The notes beneath the pieces were generated by a model. It made no database searches. It worked only from the letters and a program-made list of their open reading frames with translations, and was not told where the DNA came from. Both the position numbers and the translations under genes were made by a program. This document shows, one piece after another, positions 24,280 through 32,119 of a stretch of DNA of 32,119 nt (its first letter is position 1; the number at the start of each line of letters is the position of its first letter). The stretch is from Actinomycetes bacterium (GTDB lineage Bacteria > Actinomycetota > Acidimicrobiia > Acidimicrobiales > Palsa-688), in assembly GCA_021838305.1 (NCBI GenBank), contig JAKCEB010000010.1, forward strand, positions 1-32,119, read 5' to 3'.

Positions 24280-24392
24280 CCACAAGCAACATAAGAGGTG
24301 GACTCTCGGTGGCGCTTCAACGCGGTATCAACTTCTCATCAACGACTTCTTCGAATCGTCAGACGAGCACGGGCGCGAGTAACGTCGCGACC

Positions 24393-25106
24393 GTGTCCTG
24401 CCGACGGCATGTGCTCGTGGTCGACGACGACGAAGGGGTCCGCACCGGGGTTACCTGGGCGCTAGAGGCAGATGGCTTCGAAGTGACTGCAGTGGACAAC
24501 GGGATCGCCGCGCTCGACTCGATCCAGTCGTCGCCTCCGTCGCTGGTCGTGCTCGACCTTTCACTCCCCGGCGTCGGAGGCCTCGATATTCTTCGCCGGC
24601 TCAGGTCAGGTGGCGTCCAAACGGCGCAGAGCAGTTTGCCTGTGATCGTCCTGTCGGGACGAGACGGCGAGACGGACCGCATCGTCGGCCTCGACCTCGG
24701 CGCAGACGACTATCTCGTAAAGCCCTTCTCGCCGGGGGAGCTGGCGGCGCGCGCCCGCTCGGTTCTGCGCCGAAGTCCGGTCTACAACACGGGCGCTCGT
24801 GTGTTCGAGCCGACCGGTGTGGGCGTCGAGATAGACCGGGAATCCCGCCATGTCTGGCTCGACGGTGCTCCGGTCGAGCTGGCCGCCAAAGAGTTCGACC
24901 TGCTGGCCTACTTCATCGACCATCTGCAACGGGTGTGCACGCGCTCTGAGCTTCTCGCTGCCGTGTGGTCTAGTCACGCCGGATGGCAAACCGAAGCGAC
25001 GGTCACAGAGCACGTCTACCGGCTCCGCCAGAAACTCGAAGCTGATCCGAGCCGCCCGCAACGGTTGCGGACCATACGCTCTGTCGGCTACCGCTGGGAG
25101 GCGTGA
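24393..25106 (+). CDS. OmpR/PhoB-family response regulator
   Basis: 237 residues from GTG 24393. The receiver has HVLVVDDDEGV (acidic pocket 11-13), LVVLDLSLPG (phospho-Asp 55), VIVLSGRDG (Ser 88) and DDYLVKPFSPGEL (Lys 110). The C-terminal winged helix reads LAAKEFDLLAYFIDH and TVTEHVYRLRQKLEADP up to IRSVGYRWEA. GTG 24393 is chosen because TAACGT lies 7 nt before it (leaderless pattern) and the length matches the family; GTG 24309, with AGAGGTGG upstream, would add 28 non-conserved residues. The kinase gene starts 3 nt after its stop. Target genes are unknown; the repeats at 24240-24279 may be its site. Confidence 0.92.
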   Translation: MSCRRHVLVVDDDEGVRTGVTWALEADGFEVTAVDNGIAALDSIQSSPPSLVVLDLSLPGVGGLDILRRLRSGGVQTAQSSLPVIVLSGRDGETDRIVGLDLGADDYLVKPFSPGELAARARSVLRRSPVYNTGARVFEPTGVGVEIDRESRHVWLDGAPVELAAKEFDLLAYFIDHLQRVCTRSELLAAVWSSHAGWQTEATVTEHVYRLRQKLEADPSRPQRLRTIRSVGYRWEA

Positions 25107-25109
25107 CAG

Positions 25110-26423
25110 TTGCTGAGCGGCGAGGAGGTCACCGCAGTCCTGGACCGTCAGACCGCAGTGATGGAGCAAGTAGCGTCCGGTGCACAGCTCGGCGAAGTCC
25201 TCGACTCGATAGCACTCGCACTCGAGGAGCTAATGGCGGGCAGCATGTGCTCCGTCCTTCTCCTAGACGAAGAGGGGAGGCTTCGGAATCGTTCGGCGCC
25301 GACGCTCGCCGCTGGCTTCTCGGCAGGCGTGGACGGTCTCGTTCCCGGCCCGGCCGCAGGATCGTGCGGAACTGCGGTGCATCTCGGCGAGGCGGTGGTC
25401 TGCTCAGACGTTTCGACCGACTACCGCTGGGAGACCTTTCGTGAGCTGGCCGCCCTTTACGGCTTGCGGGCGTGCTGGTCGAGCCCGATCCGCTCCCGCG
25501 GCGAGGTGGTCGGGACCTTTGCGGTCTACCATCAAACGCCGTACGAGCCTGACGAACGCGACCGTGAACTGGTCCGCCGTTTCACTCACCTCACGTCTCT
25601 CGCGGTCGAGCACGACCGCTCCACCGCGGAACGCGAAGCGAGACACCGAGCAGAGCTCGCCCGCCAGAGCGCAGAGCGCGCGAACCACGCCAAGTCGCAG
25701 TTCGTTACTGCGCTCAGCCACGAACTTCGCACGCCGCTGCAGTCGATAACCAGCTTCACCGAGAATCTTCAGACCCTGGACTTGTCACCCGATCAACGCC
25801 AGGGTGCTCTGGAGCGGATCGGCGGCGCCGCGGCGCACATCCTCTCGATCGTCGATGACGTCCTCGACCTGGCGAGAGTCGAAGCAGGGGCAATGCCGAT
25901 AGAGCTGCAGGACGTAGACGTCAAGGACGAAGTCGAAGCGTCGCTCGACCTCATCGAGCCACTCGCAGAGCGCCGCGGTCTGCACGTCGGCTGCACGGGG
26001 CCGTCATTCTCCGTCAGAGCTGACCGGCGCCGACTTCGACAGGTAATCCTCAACCTGCTATCCAACTCTGTCCGTTTCTCCGCGCCGGGCACCCGCATCC
26101 GCGTGTACACGGAGGGCGATGACCTAGTCGGCCGGGTGCATGTTGTCGACCAGGGTGCTGGGATCCCCGAGGAGCTCATGGCGAGAGTTTTCGTACCGTT
26201 TGATCGGCTCGGCGCGGAAGCAGGCCGCGAGGGAGGTGCGGGGCTCGGATTGGTGCTCGCCCGTCGTTTGAGCGAGGCGATGGGCGGGACGCTGGAACTT
26301 TCGAGCGTCGTGGGCGTCGGCACGCACGCTGTGGTGATGTTGAGCGCCGCTGGCGCAAGTCGTCTACTGCCCCCCGAGACGCCGAAGCTGGGTGACGTGC
26401 GAGGGTTCGAGTTCGCGGATTGA
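25110..26423 (+). CDS. Soluble GAF-domain sensor histidine kinase
   Basis: 437 residues. A GAF domain covers about 25-165 ([51 protein letters not shown]). After a helical linker comes the H-box [10 protein letters not shown] (His 204). The ATPase domain has [10 protein letters not shown] (N-box), DQGAGIP (G1), VFVPFDRL (F) and GGAGLGL (G2). No membrane segment or signal peptide is present, so it senses a cytoplasmic cue through GAF. TTG at 25110 is supported by GGGAGG 8 nt upstream inside the regulator's end. It phosphorylates the adjacent OmpR-type regulator. Its last 60 bp overlap the 3' end of the convergent lldD gene. Confidence 0.94.
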   Translation: MLSGEEVTAVLDRQTAVMEQVASGAQLGEVLDSIALALEELMAGSMCSVLLLDEEGRLRNRSAPTLAAGFSAGVDGLVPGPAAGSCGTAVHLGEAVVCSDVSTDYRWETFRELAALYGLRACWSSPIRSRGEVVGTFAVYHQTPYEPDERDRELVRRFTHLTSLAVEHDRSTAEREARHRAELARQSAERANHAKSQFVTALSHELRTPLQSITSFTENLQTLDLSPDQRQGALERIGGAAAHILSIVDDVLDLARVEAGAMPIELQDVDVKDEVEASLDLIEPLAERRGLHVGCTGPSFSVRADRRRLRQVILNLLSNSVRFSAPGTRIRVYTEGDDLVGRVHVVDQGAGIPEELMARVFVPFDRLGAEAGREGGAGLGLVLARRLSEAMGGTLELSSVVGVGTHAVVMLSAAGASRLLPPETPKLGDVRGFEFAD

Positions 26424-27596
26424 CGTCACTCCGAGAAGCTTCATCGTGCGCACGATCTGGCCGCTCAAGATCTCGATGCTGCGCTCCGCCCCCGCGCGGC
26501 CGCCTGCCATCAAACCGTAGAGGTAGGCCCGGCCGACGAGGGTGAACTTGGCACCCATCGCGATCGACGCGACTATGTCGGCGCCGGACATGATGCCTGT
26601 GTCGATCGCTATGTCGACGTCCGAGCCTACCTCGCGTACGACTCGCGGGAGGAGATGAAAGGGGATCGGCGCCCGGTCGAGTTGGCGTCCGCCGTGGTTG
26701 GACAAGACGATCCCGTCCACGCCAAGGTCCACTAGCGTCCTGGCGTCGTCGACCCGTTGCACGCCTTTGACGACGAGCTTCCCCGGCCACATCTCGCGGA
26801 TCACCGTGAGGTCTTCCACGTTGATCGTCGGGTCCATCGCCGAGTCGAGCAGCTCACCGACCGTCCCGCCCGTCGAGCGCAGCGATGCGAACTCGAGCTT
26901 GGGGGTGGTGAGGAAGTCCCACCACCAAGACGGCTTGCGGGCGGTATCGAGCAATGTCGCGGCCGTCAGCTGCGGCGGGATCGAGAACCCGTTGCGTTTG
27001 TCGCGCAGCCTCGCGCCCGCGACTGGCGTGTCCACCGTGAACAGCAGCGTGTCGAAACCACTCGCCGCCGCACGCTTTACCAGCTCGTAGGAGATCTCGC
27101 GTTTACGCATGACGTACAGCTGGAACCAGTTCCGCCCGGCCGGGTTTGCCGCCCTCACGTCCTCGATCGAAGTCGTGCCGAGCGTCGATAGGCTAAAAGG
27201 GATCCCCGCTGCCCCCGCAGCGCCGGCTCCGGCACTCTCGCCCTCGCTTCGCATGAGCCGCGTGAATCCGATAGGCGCCACTGCGAACGGCCACGCGGAC
27301 GGGCCCCCGAAGACCTCGCACGACGTGTCGACCTTGTCGGGTGCCCCGCGCAGTATCCGGGGATGGAACTCGACGTCACGGAAAGCCTGGCGGGCTCGCT
27401 GTAGAGAAATCTCCTCCTCGGCCGCCCCGTCGGCGTAGTCGAAAGGGGCTTGGGGCGTGCGCTTCTTTGCGAGCTTCCGCAAGTCCTCGATGGTCAGCGA
27501 CGCGTCCAGCCGGCGTCTGGTCGCGTCTAACTGCGGCCTCTTGAACTTCACGAGGTCGAAGATCTCTGCTGGCCTCGGCAACTGTCTTTCGACCAT
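26364..27596 (-). CDS. lldD: FMN-dependent L-lactate dehydrogenase/alpha-hydroxy acid oxidase (LldD2-like)
   Basis: 410 residues, closely resembling mycobacterial LldD2 along its whole length. [73 protein letters not shown] (Lys 277) and [12 protein letters not shown] (catalytic His 301, Arg 304) are the FMN and substrate residues of the L-2-hydroxy-acid dehydrogenase family. [11 protein letters not shown] binds the FMN phosphate. It oxidises L-lactate or a similar 2-hydroxy acid to the keto acid, passing electrons to the respiratory chain or O2. ATG 27596 is preceded by GGAG. It follows katG by 68 nt on the same strand. The conserved C-terminal [10 protein letters not shown] shows that its end, and the 60-bp overlap with the kinase gene, are genuine. 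Confidence 0.93.
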   Translation of the reverse strand: MVERQLPRPAEIFDLVKFKRPQLDATRRRLDASLTIEDLRKLAKKRTPQAPFDYADGAAEEEISLQRARQAFRDVEFHPRILRGAPDKVDTSCEVFGGPSAWPFAVAPIGFTRLMRSEGESAGAGAAGAAGIPFSLSTLGTTSIEDVRAANPAGRNWFQLYVMRKREISYELVKRAAASGFDTLLFTVDTPVAGARLRDKRNGFSIPPQLTAATLLDTARKPSWWWDFLTTPKLEFASLRSTGGTVGELLDSAMDPTINVEDLTVIREMWPGKLVVKGVQRVDDARTLVDLGVDGIVLSNHGGRQLDRAPIPFHLLPRVVREVGSDVDIAIDTGIMSGADIVASIAMGAKFTLVGRAYLYGLMAGGRAGAERSIEILSGQIVRTMKLLGVTSIRELEPSHVTQLRRLGGQ

Positions 27597-27664
27597 GTTC
27601 TCCGATGTTAGGTGGCGTCAAGTCGCCAGCGCTGCTCGCCAACTCGTACGTTCGCGGCCCCTCC

Positions 27665-29845
27665 TCAAAGCCGGTCGGCCATCATCACCTTGTCCCAAGC
27701 GGAGACAAAGTCGGATACTAGCTTCGCTGCACCGTCGTCGGATGCGTACACCTCCGAAATTGCCCGAAGCTGCGAGTTGGATCCGAAGACCAGGTCGACG
27801 GCTGTTGCTGTCCAGCGCTGATCGCCCGTGGCTCGCTTGCGGCCTACGAAGACATGCTCCTCATCTGGCGACACGGTCCACTCGGTATCCATGTCGAGCA
27901 AGTTGACGAAGAAGTCGTTGCTCAACACCCCTGGGCGGTCCGTCAGGACCCCGTGCTCGGTCGCTTCGAAGTTGACTCCGAGGCACCGCATCCCGCCGAC
28001 CAGCACGGTCATCTCAGGGGCTGTCAAACCGAGCAGGTTCGCTCGCTCGACGAGCAGATGTTCGGGAGGGAGCTTCTCGGCCGCCCTCAAGTAGTTTCGG
28101 AAGCCGTCTGCTCTAGGTTCCAGCAAAGCGAACGAATCGACGTCGGTCATCTCGGCAACAGCGTCGGTCCGCCCAGGGGTAAAAGGTACGTTGATCTGCT
28201 GTCCGGCCGCCGCCGCGGCCTGGCGGATCGCGAGACAGCCCCCGAGGACGATGAGGTCGGCGAGCGATACTCGTGTGCCGTCGCTGCGGGACTCGTTGAA
28301 CTTCATCTGGATGGACTCCAAGCTGGCAAGGGTGTCCGCAAGCTGCGACGGGTTGTTGACTTCCCAGTTCTTCTGCGGCTCGAGCCTGACCCGCGCTCCG
28401 TTCGTGCCGCCGCGCATGTCGGTGGCTCGGAATGTCGACGCGGACGCCCACGCCGCAGCTATCAGCGCCTCGGGCGCAAGTCCAGATGCGAGGATCTGAG
28501 TCCCCAGCGTCTCCACGTCGGCGTTTGAAACCAGATCGTGGTCCACTTCGGGAAGAGGATCTTGCCAGATCTGCGGCTCGGACGGCACGAGAGGCCCGAG
28601 GTAACGCGATCGTGGGCCCATGTCGCGATGCGTTAGCTTGAACCAGGCTTTCGCAAAAGCTTCGGCGAACTCGTCGGGATGGGCATGGAAGCGCTCAGAT
28701 ATCGCTCGGTACTCAGGGTCGGCTTTGAGAGCGAGATCCGTCGTCAGCATCGTCGGAGCGTGACGTTTGGTGGGGTCATGGGCGTCAGGCACGGTGTCTT
28801 GCGCGCCGGGATCCTTCGGGGTCCACTGTTTCGCCCCGGCGGGGCTCGTCGTCAGCTCCCATTCGTAGCGGAACAGGTTGTCGAAGAAACCGTTGTCCCA
28901 CCGGATCGGATTGGCAGTCCATGTGCCTTCGAGACCGCTCGTGCAGGTATCCGCGCCACTGCCCGTGCCGTAGGAGTTGCGCCAGCCGAGGCCTTGCTGT
29001 TCCAGCGGTGCGCCCTCAGGTTCAGGTCCGACATAGTCGGCTGGTACCGCGCCATGGAACTTGCCGAAGGTATGCCCGCCGGCGATGAGGGCGACCGTCT
29101 CCGTGTCGTCCATTGCCATCCTCGCAAACGTCTCACGGATATCGACCGCCGCTGCAAGGGGATCAGGGGTTCCGTTCGGTCCCTCAGGGTTGACGTATAT
29201 CAGGCCCATCTGCACCGCCCCGAGCGGGTTCTCGAGCTGCCGCTCCCCGCTGTAGCGCTCGTCGCCGAGCCATGTCTGCTCTGGACCCCAGTAGGTGTCG
29301 TCGTCTGGTTCCCAAACGTCGGCTCGCCCACCGCCGAAACCGAAGGTCTTGAACCCCATCGATTCGAGCGCACAGTTTCCGGCGAGGATTATCAAGTCCC
29401 CCCAAGACAGCTTCCGCCCGTACTTGGCCTTGACGGGCCAAAGTAGCCGTCGGGCCTTGTCGAGGTTGGCGTTGTCGGGCCAGCTGTTGAGCGGAGCGAA
29501 GCGCTGATAGCCTCTACCTGCTCCTCCTCGGCCATCAGCTACCCGGTACGTTCCAGCGCTGTGCCAGGCCATCCGGATAAAGAGCGGTCCGTAATGGCCG
29601 AAGTCCGCCGGCCACCACTCCTGCGAGTCGGTCATCACGTCGACGATGTCCCGAATGACCTCGTCCAGATCAAGGGAGGCGAACTCGGATGCATAGTCGA
29701 AGCCTTCGCCCATCGGGTTCGCCTTCGCAGAGTTGCGGTACAGGCGGTCGAGGTCGACTTGCTCGGGCCACCACTGGCTGTTCGGACGGCTACCCGCCGA
29801 GGTATGAAGCACCGGGCATCTGGTTTCGTTGCTGGCATCCGACAC
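27665..29845 (-). CDS. katG: Catalase-peroxidase KatG
   Basis: 726 residues, full length for KatG. The distal site is [11 protein letters not shown] (Arg 91, Trp 94, His 95). Trp 94, Tyr 217 ([11 protein letters not shown]) and Met 243 (ARMAMDD) would form the covalent adduct essential for catalase activity; the 26-residue Tyr-Met spacing equals that of the tuberculosis enzyme. The proximal heme ligand is His 258 in [10 protein letters not shown]. It disproportionates H2O2 and acts as a broad peroxidase in the cytoplasm. GTG 29845 follows AAAGGGAA. The N-terminus [10 protein letters not shown] and [11 protein letters not shown] is typical. It lies 36 nt after furA, whose product probably represses both genes until peroxide oxidises it. 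Confidence 0.98.
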   Translation of the reverse strand: MSDASNETRCPVLHTSAGSRPNSQWWPEQVDLDRLYRNSAKANPMGEGFDYASEFASLDLDEVIRDIVDVMTDSQEWWPADFGHYGPLFIRMAWHSAGTYRVADGRGGAGRGYQRFAPLNSWPDNANLDKARRLLWPVKAKYGRKLSWGDLIILAGNCALESMGFKTFGFGGGRADVWEPDDDTYWGPEQTWLGDERYSGERQLENPLGAVQMGLIYVNPEGPNGTPDPLAAAVDIRETFARMAMDDTETVALIAGGHTFGKFHGAVPADYVGPEPEGAPLEQQGLGWRNSYGTGSGADTCTSGLEGTWTANPIRWDNGFFDNLFRYEWELTTSPAGAKQWTPKDPGAQDTVPDAHDPTKRHAPTMLTTDLALKADPEYRAISERFHAHPDEFAEAFAKAWFKLTHRDMGPRSRYLGPLVPSEPQIWQDPLPEVDHDLVSNADVETLGTQILASGLAPEALIAAAWASASTFRATDMRGGTNGARVRLEPQKNWEVNNPSQLADTLASLESIQMKFNESRSDGTRVSLADLIVLGGCLAIRQAAAAAGQQINVPFTPGRTDAVAEMTDVDSFALLEPRADGFRNYLRAAEKLPPEHLLVERANLLGLTAPEMTVLVGGMRCLGVNFEATEHGVLTDRPGVLSNDFFVNLLDMDTEWTVSPDEEHVFVGRKRATGDQRWTATAVDLVFGSNSQLRAISEVYASDDGAAKLVSDFVSAWDKVMMADRL

Positions 29846-29881
29846 GTCGTGTTCCCTTTCTCATGGTCGTTTTGTGTTTGA

Positions 29882-30319
29882 TTACTTCTTTGAGGCACTG
29901 GCTTGGCAGGCGGGGCAGATCCCCCAATATGTAACTTCGGCTTCGTCGAGGACGTAGCCGTGGGCGTCGGAGGGCGTCAGGCAAGGTCGCTCGCCGACAG
30001 CACAGTCGACGTCGCCGACCGCGCCGCAGCGCCGGCAGACGACGTGGTGGTGGTTATCTGCGACGCGAAGTTCGTAGAGGGCAGGGCTGCCCGCCGGTTC
30101 GATGCGCCTTGCGATACCCGAAGCGCACAGAGCCGCAAGCACGTTGTACACCGCTTGGTGGGAGACCGATCCGACGCTGTCGCGCACCTCCGCGATGATC
30201 GTTTCGGTGTCGGAATGCGGGCGTCGATCCAGCGCTTCGAGCGCGCCGAGCCGGGTCGACGTCACCCTTAGCCCCGCCGAGCGCAAAAGCGCCTTGTAGT
30301 CATCGCTTGTTCTCTCCAA
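29882..30319 (-). CDS. furA: Fur-family repressor FurA
   Basis: 145 residues. The DNA-binding domain contains RVTSTRLGALEAL and SVSHQAVYNVLAALCASGIA; the dimerisation domain has NHHHVVCRRCGAVGDVD, which supplies metal ligands and a CxxC pair, and ends with VTYWGICPAC, a second CxxC. This composition, directly before katG, marks it as FurA, the peroxide-responsive iron-binding autorepressor of actinobacteria. TTG 30319 is the only in-frame start that keeps the first helix and has GAGGATG upstream. The promoter at 30341-30369 gives a leader of about 15 nt. Confidence 0.95.
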   Translation of the reverse strand: MERTSDDYKALLRSAGLRVTSTRLGALEALDRRPHSDTETIIAEVRDSVGSVSHQAVYNVLAALCASGIARRIEPAGSPALYELRVADNHHHVVCRRCGAVGDVDCAVGERPCLTPSDAHGYVLDEAEVTYWGICPACQASASKK

Positions 30320-30340
30320 CTGGCATCATCCTCGGTTAGT

Positions 30341-30369
30341 AGAGTAGCTCATAAAATGGAATATGTCAA
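30341..30369 (-). promoter_or_regulatory. furA-katG promoter
   Basis: On the minus strand a perfect TTGACA (30369-30364) is followed after 17 nt by TACTCT (30346-30341). Transcription would start near 30334, 15 nt before the furA TTG. The spacer, TATTCCATTTTATGAGC, is unusually AT-rich and resembles (from memory) the AT-rich FurA box that overlaps the mycobacterial furA promoter. The -35 lies immediately beyond the stop codon of the ATPase gene. Confidence 0.75.
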
Positions 30370-30372
30370 GTA

Positions 30373-31881
30373 TTATTGGTCGTCTGAATACAGCTCCTCG
30401 AGCCCGACAAGTCGAACGTCCGATCTCGCTGCTGCCGCCCTGATCAGTTCTTGGGAGAAACCGGATGCCGATGCGAGTACCAACCGGGCGCCTTTAGCCT
30501 CGGGCATCAACGTCCGTATGCGATCTAGGCGGGCCAAGTCCCGACCGTCGAGGTAGCGAAGTTTGGCTTCGCCGATAGCCTCGATTACACGGTTTCGGGT
30601 GCCGGTGCCCGGGCTCAACGCGACAATGTCGAGTTGGTGGGCGGCGCGCATGTCCTTGTCGTTGACGACGGTAGTCCCCACTGTAACGATTGGTGCGTCG
30701 AAAAGTGCTACGCCGCGTCGGGCTAGGTACTCCCGTGCGAGACGTTCGAAGTGCGGACCGAGCACCAGCGACTCGAAGCTTTGCTTCGCGTCGGACCACG
30801 CCTCAACTCCGCGTCTGTCTTCGAAGAGAGCGCTCCGAGGATGGCGGACCACTTGGTGAAAGCGAATTATCGGATCCGCGACCCTGTAGACGGGACGGCG
30901 CTGTCGGACGACGTCGTCGTCCTTGTCGAGAAAGTTCGCGCGCACAAGGGCATCAAGGGGATGCAGCACGCTCTGCTGAGAGCGACCGAGTTGGTTCGCG
31001 ATTGAAGTCTGAGTGCAGTTGCCCAAAGCCACGGAAGCCAGCACGGATAGATAGAGCGCCCGGTTCTCCATGCCCCGTTGCTCGCCGAGAAGCCACTCGT
31101 CCTCTCGAAAGAGAGCAGACGCAGGGGTTAAGACCTCGTCGACGACCCAGGAGTCGAGGTCCGCAAGAGACGACGGTGTTGAGCGCACAAGCTCGCGGTA
31201 ACCGGGCGTCCCTCCGACGATCGCATCGACTCGGAAGGCAAGGCGCGGGTCGTCTAGACCCCAGAACCGCATTGACTCGACGTAGCCGAATGGCCGAACG
31301 AGTAGGTTGGTATGCACTCGCCCTCGAAGTGCGCCTTGGCCCTCGAGGAGGTTCGCCATCACCGAAATCGCCGAGCCGCAAAGGATGAGGCGAATGGCAG
31401 GCCCGTTCTCCTCCTGAGACCTGTCAACTGACCGCTGCAGGAGTGACGGCAGTTCGGGCGAGCGCTCCAGCAGATAGGGAAACTCGTCAAGGATTGCCAC
31501 AGACGGCTTCATGACACTCGAAGTGGCGACACCGCTCTGCGGCAGTCCGGCAAGGAGGGGCCCGTCCGCTTTAGCTGGGGCGAGTCGCCCCAGGCTGGAG
31601 ATCACCTCCTCCCAACTTGCCAGGGCCAGGCGGCCGAATCCGAGATGGGTTCCGATACTTTCACCTAGTTCGGCGAGCGTCTGGGACGCTTCGTGCTCGA
31701 GCGCCTGGTAGTAGAAACCACCGGTGGCCGAGGCAAGTCGTCGAAGGGGGAAGGATTTGCCCTGTCGTCGGCGGCCGTACACGATTCCGATACGAAGGCC
31801 CGGAGTCGGGTCCGATACGAACTCCGATAGGGTCGCCCACTCGTGCTCGCGGTTAAAGAGGTCTGCGGGTCTGTCGAGCAC
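30373..31881 (-). CDS. AAA-type ATPase with DUF234-like nuclease domain
   Basis: About 502 residues from GTG 31881. The N-terminal NTPase has NREHEWATLSEFV, Walker A GRRRQGKS and Walker B SVAILDEFPYLL, with sensor-like RLILCGSAISVM. A winged-helix part follows (SIANQLGRSQQSVLHPLDAL, VYRVADPIIRFH). The C-terminus has AHQLDIVAL and, later, EAIGEAKL: an Asp and a Glu-x-Lys pair of a PD-(D/E)xK fold, as in DUF234 of archaeal-type ATPases. Function is not established; defence or DNA maintenance is possible. ATG 31890 lies inside the -10; GTG 31881 is 7 nt after TACTAT, so I prefer it. It is transcribed alone towards furA. Confidence 0.85.
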   Translation of the reverse strand: MLDRPADLFNREHEWATLSEFVSDPTPGLRIGIVYGRRRQGKSFPLRRLASATGGFYYQALEHEASQTLAELGESIGTHLGFGRLALASWEEVISSLGRLAPAKADGPLLAGLPQSGVATSSVMKPSVAILDEFPYLLERSPELPSLLQRSVDRSQEENGPAIRLILCGSAISVMANLLEGQGALRGRVHTNLLVRPFGYVESMRFWGLDDPRLAFRVDAIVGGTPGYRELVRSTPSSLADLDSWVVDEVLTPASALFREDEWLLGEQRGMENRALYLSVLASVALGNCTQTSIANQLGRSQQSVLHPLDALVRANFLDKDDDVVRQRRPVYRVADPIIRFHQVVRHPRSALFEDRRGVEAWSDAKQSFESLVLGPHFERLAREYLARRGVALFDAPIVTVGTTVVNDKDMRAAHQLDIVALSPGTGTRNRVIEAIGEAKLRYLDGRDLARLDRIRTLMPEAKGARLVLASASGFSQELIRAAAARSDVRLVGLEELYSDDQ

Positions 31882-31888
31882 CACGGCC

Positions 31889-31918
31889 ATAGTACTGACT
31901 CGACTTTGTAAAAGTCAA
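31889..31918 (-). promoter_or_regulatory. Promoter of the ATPase gene with overlapping palindrome
   Basis: On the minus strand TTGACT (31918-31913) is followed after 18 nt by TACTAT (31894-31889), 7 nt before GTG 31881: a leaderless arrangement. The perfect inverted repeat GACTTT-GTA-AAAGTC (31902-31916) covers part of the -35 and the spacer. ACTTTGTA is also directly repeated at 31903 and 31918. Confidence 0.6.
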
Positions 31919-32003
31919 CTTTGTATTACATAGACGTTATTTCTGTCGCTGGAGGGAGCTGTCGCTCTGGCTGGAATAGTCGCCGATTGAGCGTGCCTGA
32001 CCG
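31919..32003. other. Intergenic tail with weak inverted repeats
   Basis: No gene is seen in this stretch. GTCGCTGGAG (31945-31954) has an exact inverse CTCCAGCGAC at 32033-32042. An imperfect hairpin (GCGTGCCTG at 31991 against CAGGCATGC at 32007) brackets the stop of the next gene but has no T-run, so it is a weak terminator candidate. Confidence 0.35.
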
Positions 32004-32119
32004 TTACAGGCATGCGCTTTCGACGAGGCGCACTCCAGCGACGAGCTCGAGGGAGCGCACTCTCTCCTCCAGACTGTGCAACCGCGTCGACAGGATCAAC
32101 TCATCCGCACCGGTGCGAT
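32004..32119 (-). CDS. C-terminal fragment of an unidentified protein
   Basis: The last 116 bases, read on the minus strand, give an open frame of 38 residues before a TAA stop (32006-32004): RTGADELILSTRLHSLEERV, then a short tail ending AGVRLVESACL. It is helix-rich with a heptad-like LHSLEERVRSLEL stretch. The rest of the gene lies outside the window and I do not recognise the family. Confidence 0.45.
   Translation of the reverse strand, partial: RTGADELILSTRLHSLEERVRSLELVAGVRLVESACL

Noticed and set aside
23470-24285. Minus-strand 271-codon ORF overlapping the LLM gene
   Set aside because: Alternative frame of a well-supported LLM gene with an excellent ribosome site; Arg/Pro-rich product.
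27597-27664. Separate promoter for lldD (TTGACG on the minus strand)
   Set aside because: The element is too close to the start and has no -10; read-through from furA-katG or an unseen promoter is equally likely.
27854-28528. Plus-strand 224-codon ORF within katG
   Set aside because: Antisense to katG, which is conserved over its full length.
31991-32015. Hairpin at the end of the partial gene as an intrinsic terminator
   Set aside because: The stem has a mismatch on the minus strand and no T-run follows; kept only as a weak note in the intergenic entry.

Overview
The window looks like a stretch of an actinobacterial (Actinomycetota) chromosome. The evidence is high GC, frequent GTG and TTG starts, several genes with a -10-like TANNNT placed exactly 7 nt before the start codon (leaderless pattern), a furA-katG pair, an LldD2-like lactate oxidase, and a concentration of flavin/F420-type enzymes (two LLM-class oxidoreductases, two PPOX-fold proteins). 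The class cannot be fixed from sequence alone; Acidimicrobiia or a relative is a guess. I see no rRNA, tRNA, CRISPR array, insertion sequence or phage gene. The gene content is mostly catabolic and regulatory.

Layout. (1) 1-4704, minus strand: a tight five-gene operon of a 4-TM membrane protein, a gluconate-2-dehydrogenase-subunit-3-like protein, a GMC flavoprotein dehydrogenase, an enolase-superfamily (mandelate racemase/MLE) enzyme and a GPR1/FUN34/YaaH-type transporter (cut by the window edge). This reads as oxidation plus dehydration or isomerisation of a sugar, polyol or sugar acid, with a dedicated transporter. (2) 4760-7119: a ClC chloride channel/antiporter with CBS domains, divergent from a MarR regulator, sharing an 18-nt start-to-start interval filled by two interlocked palindromes. 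(3) 7201-14008: a GAF-domain protein, a GntR/FCD regulator, a polar amino-acid-type ABC importer (binding protein, permease, ATPase) and a convergent operon of a standalone allophanate-hydrolase-C-like protein, an M20 allantoate/N-carbamoyl amidohydrolase and a PuuE-type allantoinase. This is probably a ureide (allantoin-like) uptake and nitrogen-salvage unit.

(4) 14149-24194: two catabolic modules with similar parts. Operon A (minus) is Rieske oxygenase, acyl-CoA ligase, SDR and PPOX protein behind a recognisable TTGACA-N17 promoter; an M20 peptidase lies divergent to it. Operon B (minus) is acyl-CoA ligase and LLM oxidoreductase, with a divergent PPOX protein and a second LLM gene beyond. 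The substrate is unknown. (5) 24393-26423: an OmpR-type response regulator and a soluble GAF-histidine kinase, whose end overlaps the convergent lldD by 60 bp. (6) 26364-30319: lldD, katG and furA, all on the minus strand; furA-katG is one operon with a clear promoter. (7) 30373-31881: an AAA ATPase of the archaeal-type/DUF234 class with its own palindrome-bearing promoter. The window ends in the tail of an unidentified minus-strand gene.

All five convergent gene pairs are either overlapping or at most 13 nt apart, and no intrinsic terminator is evident between them. The best candidates for something undescribed are the GMC/subunit-3/4-TM/enolase operon, the interlocked MarR operator covering two nearly leaderless promoters, and the twin ligase-PPOX-LLM/Rieske modules.
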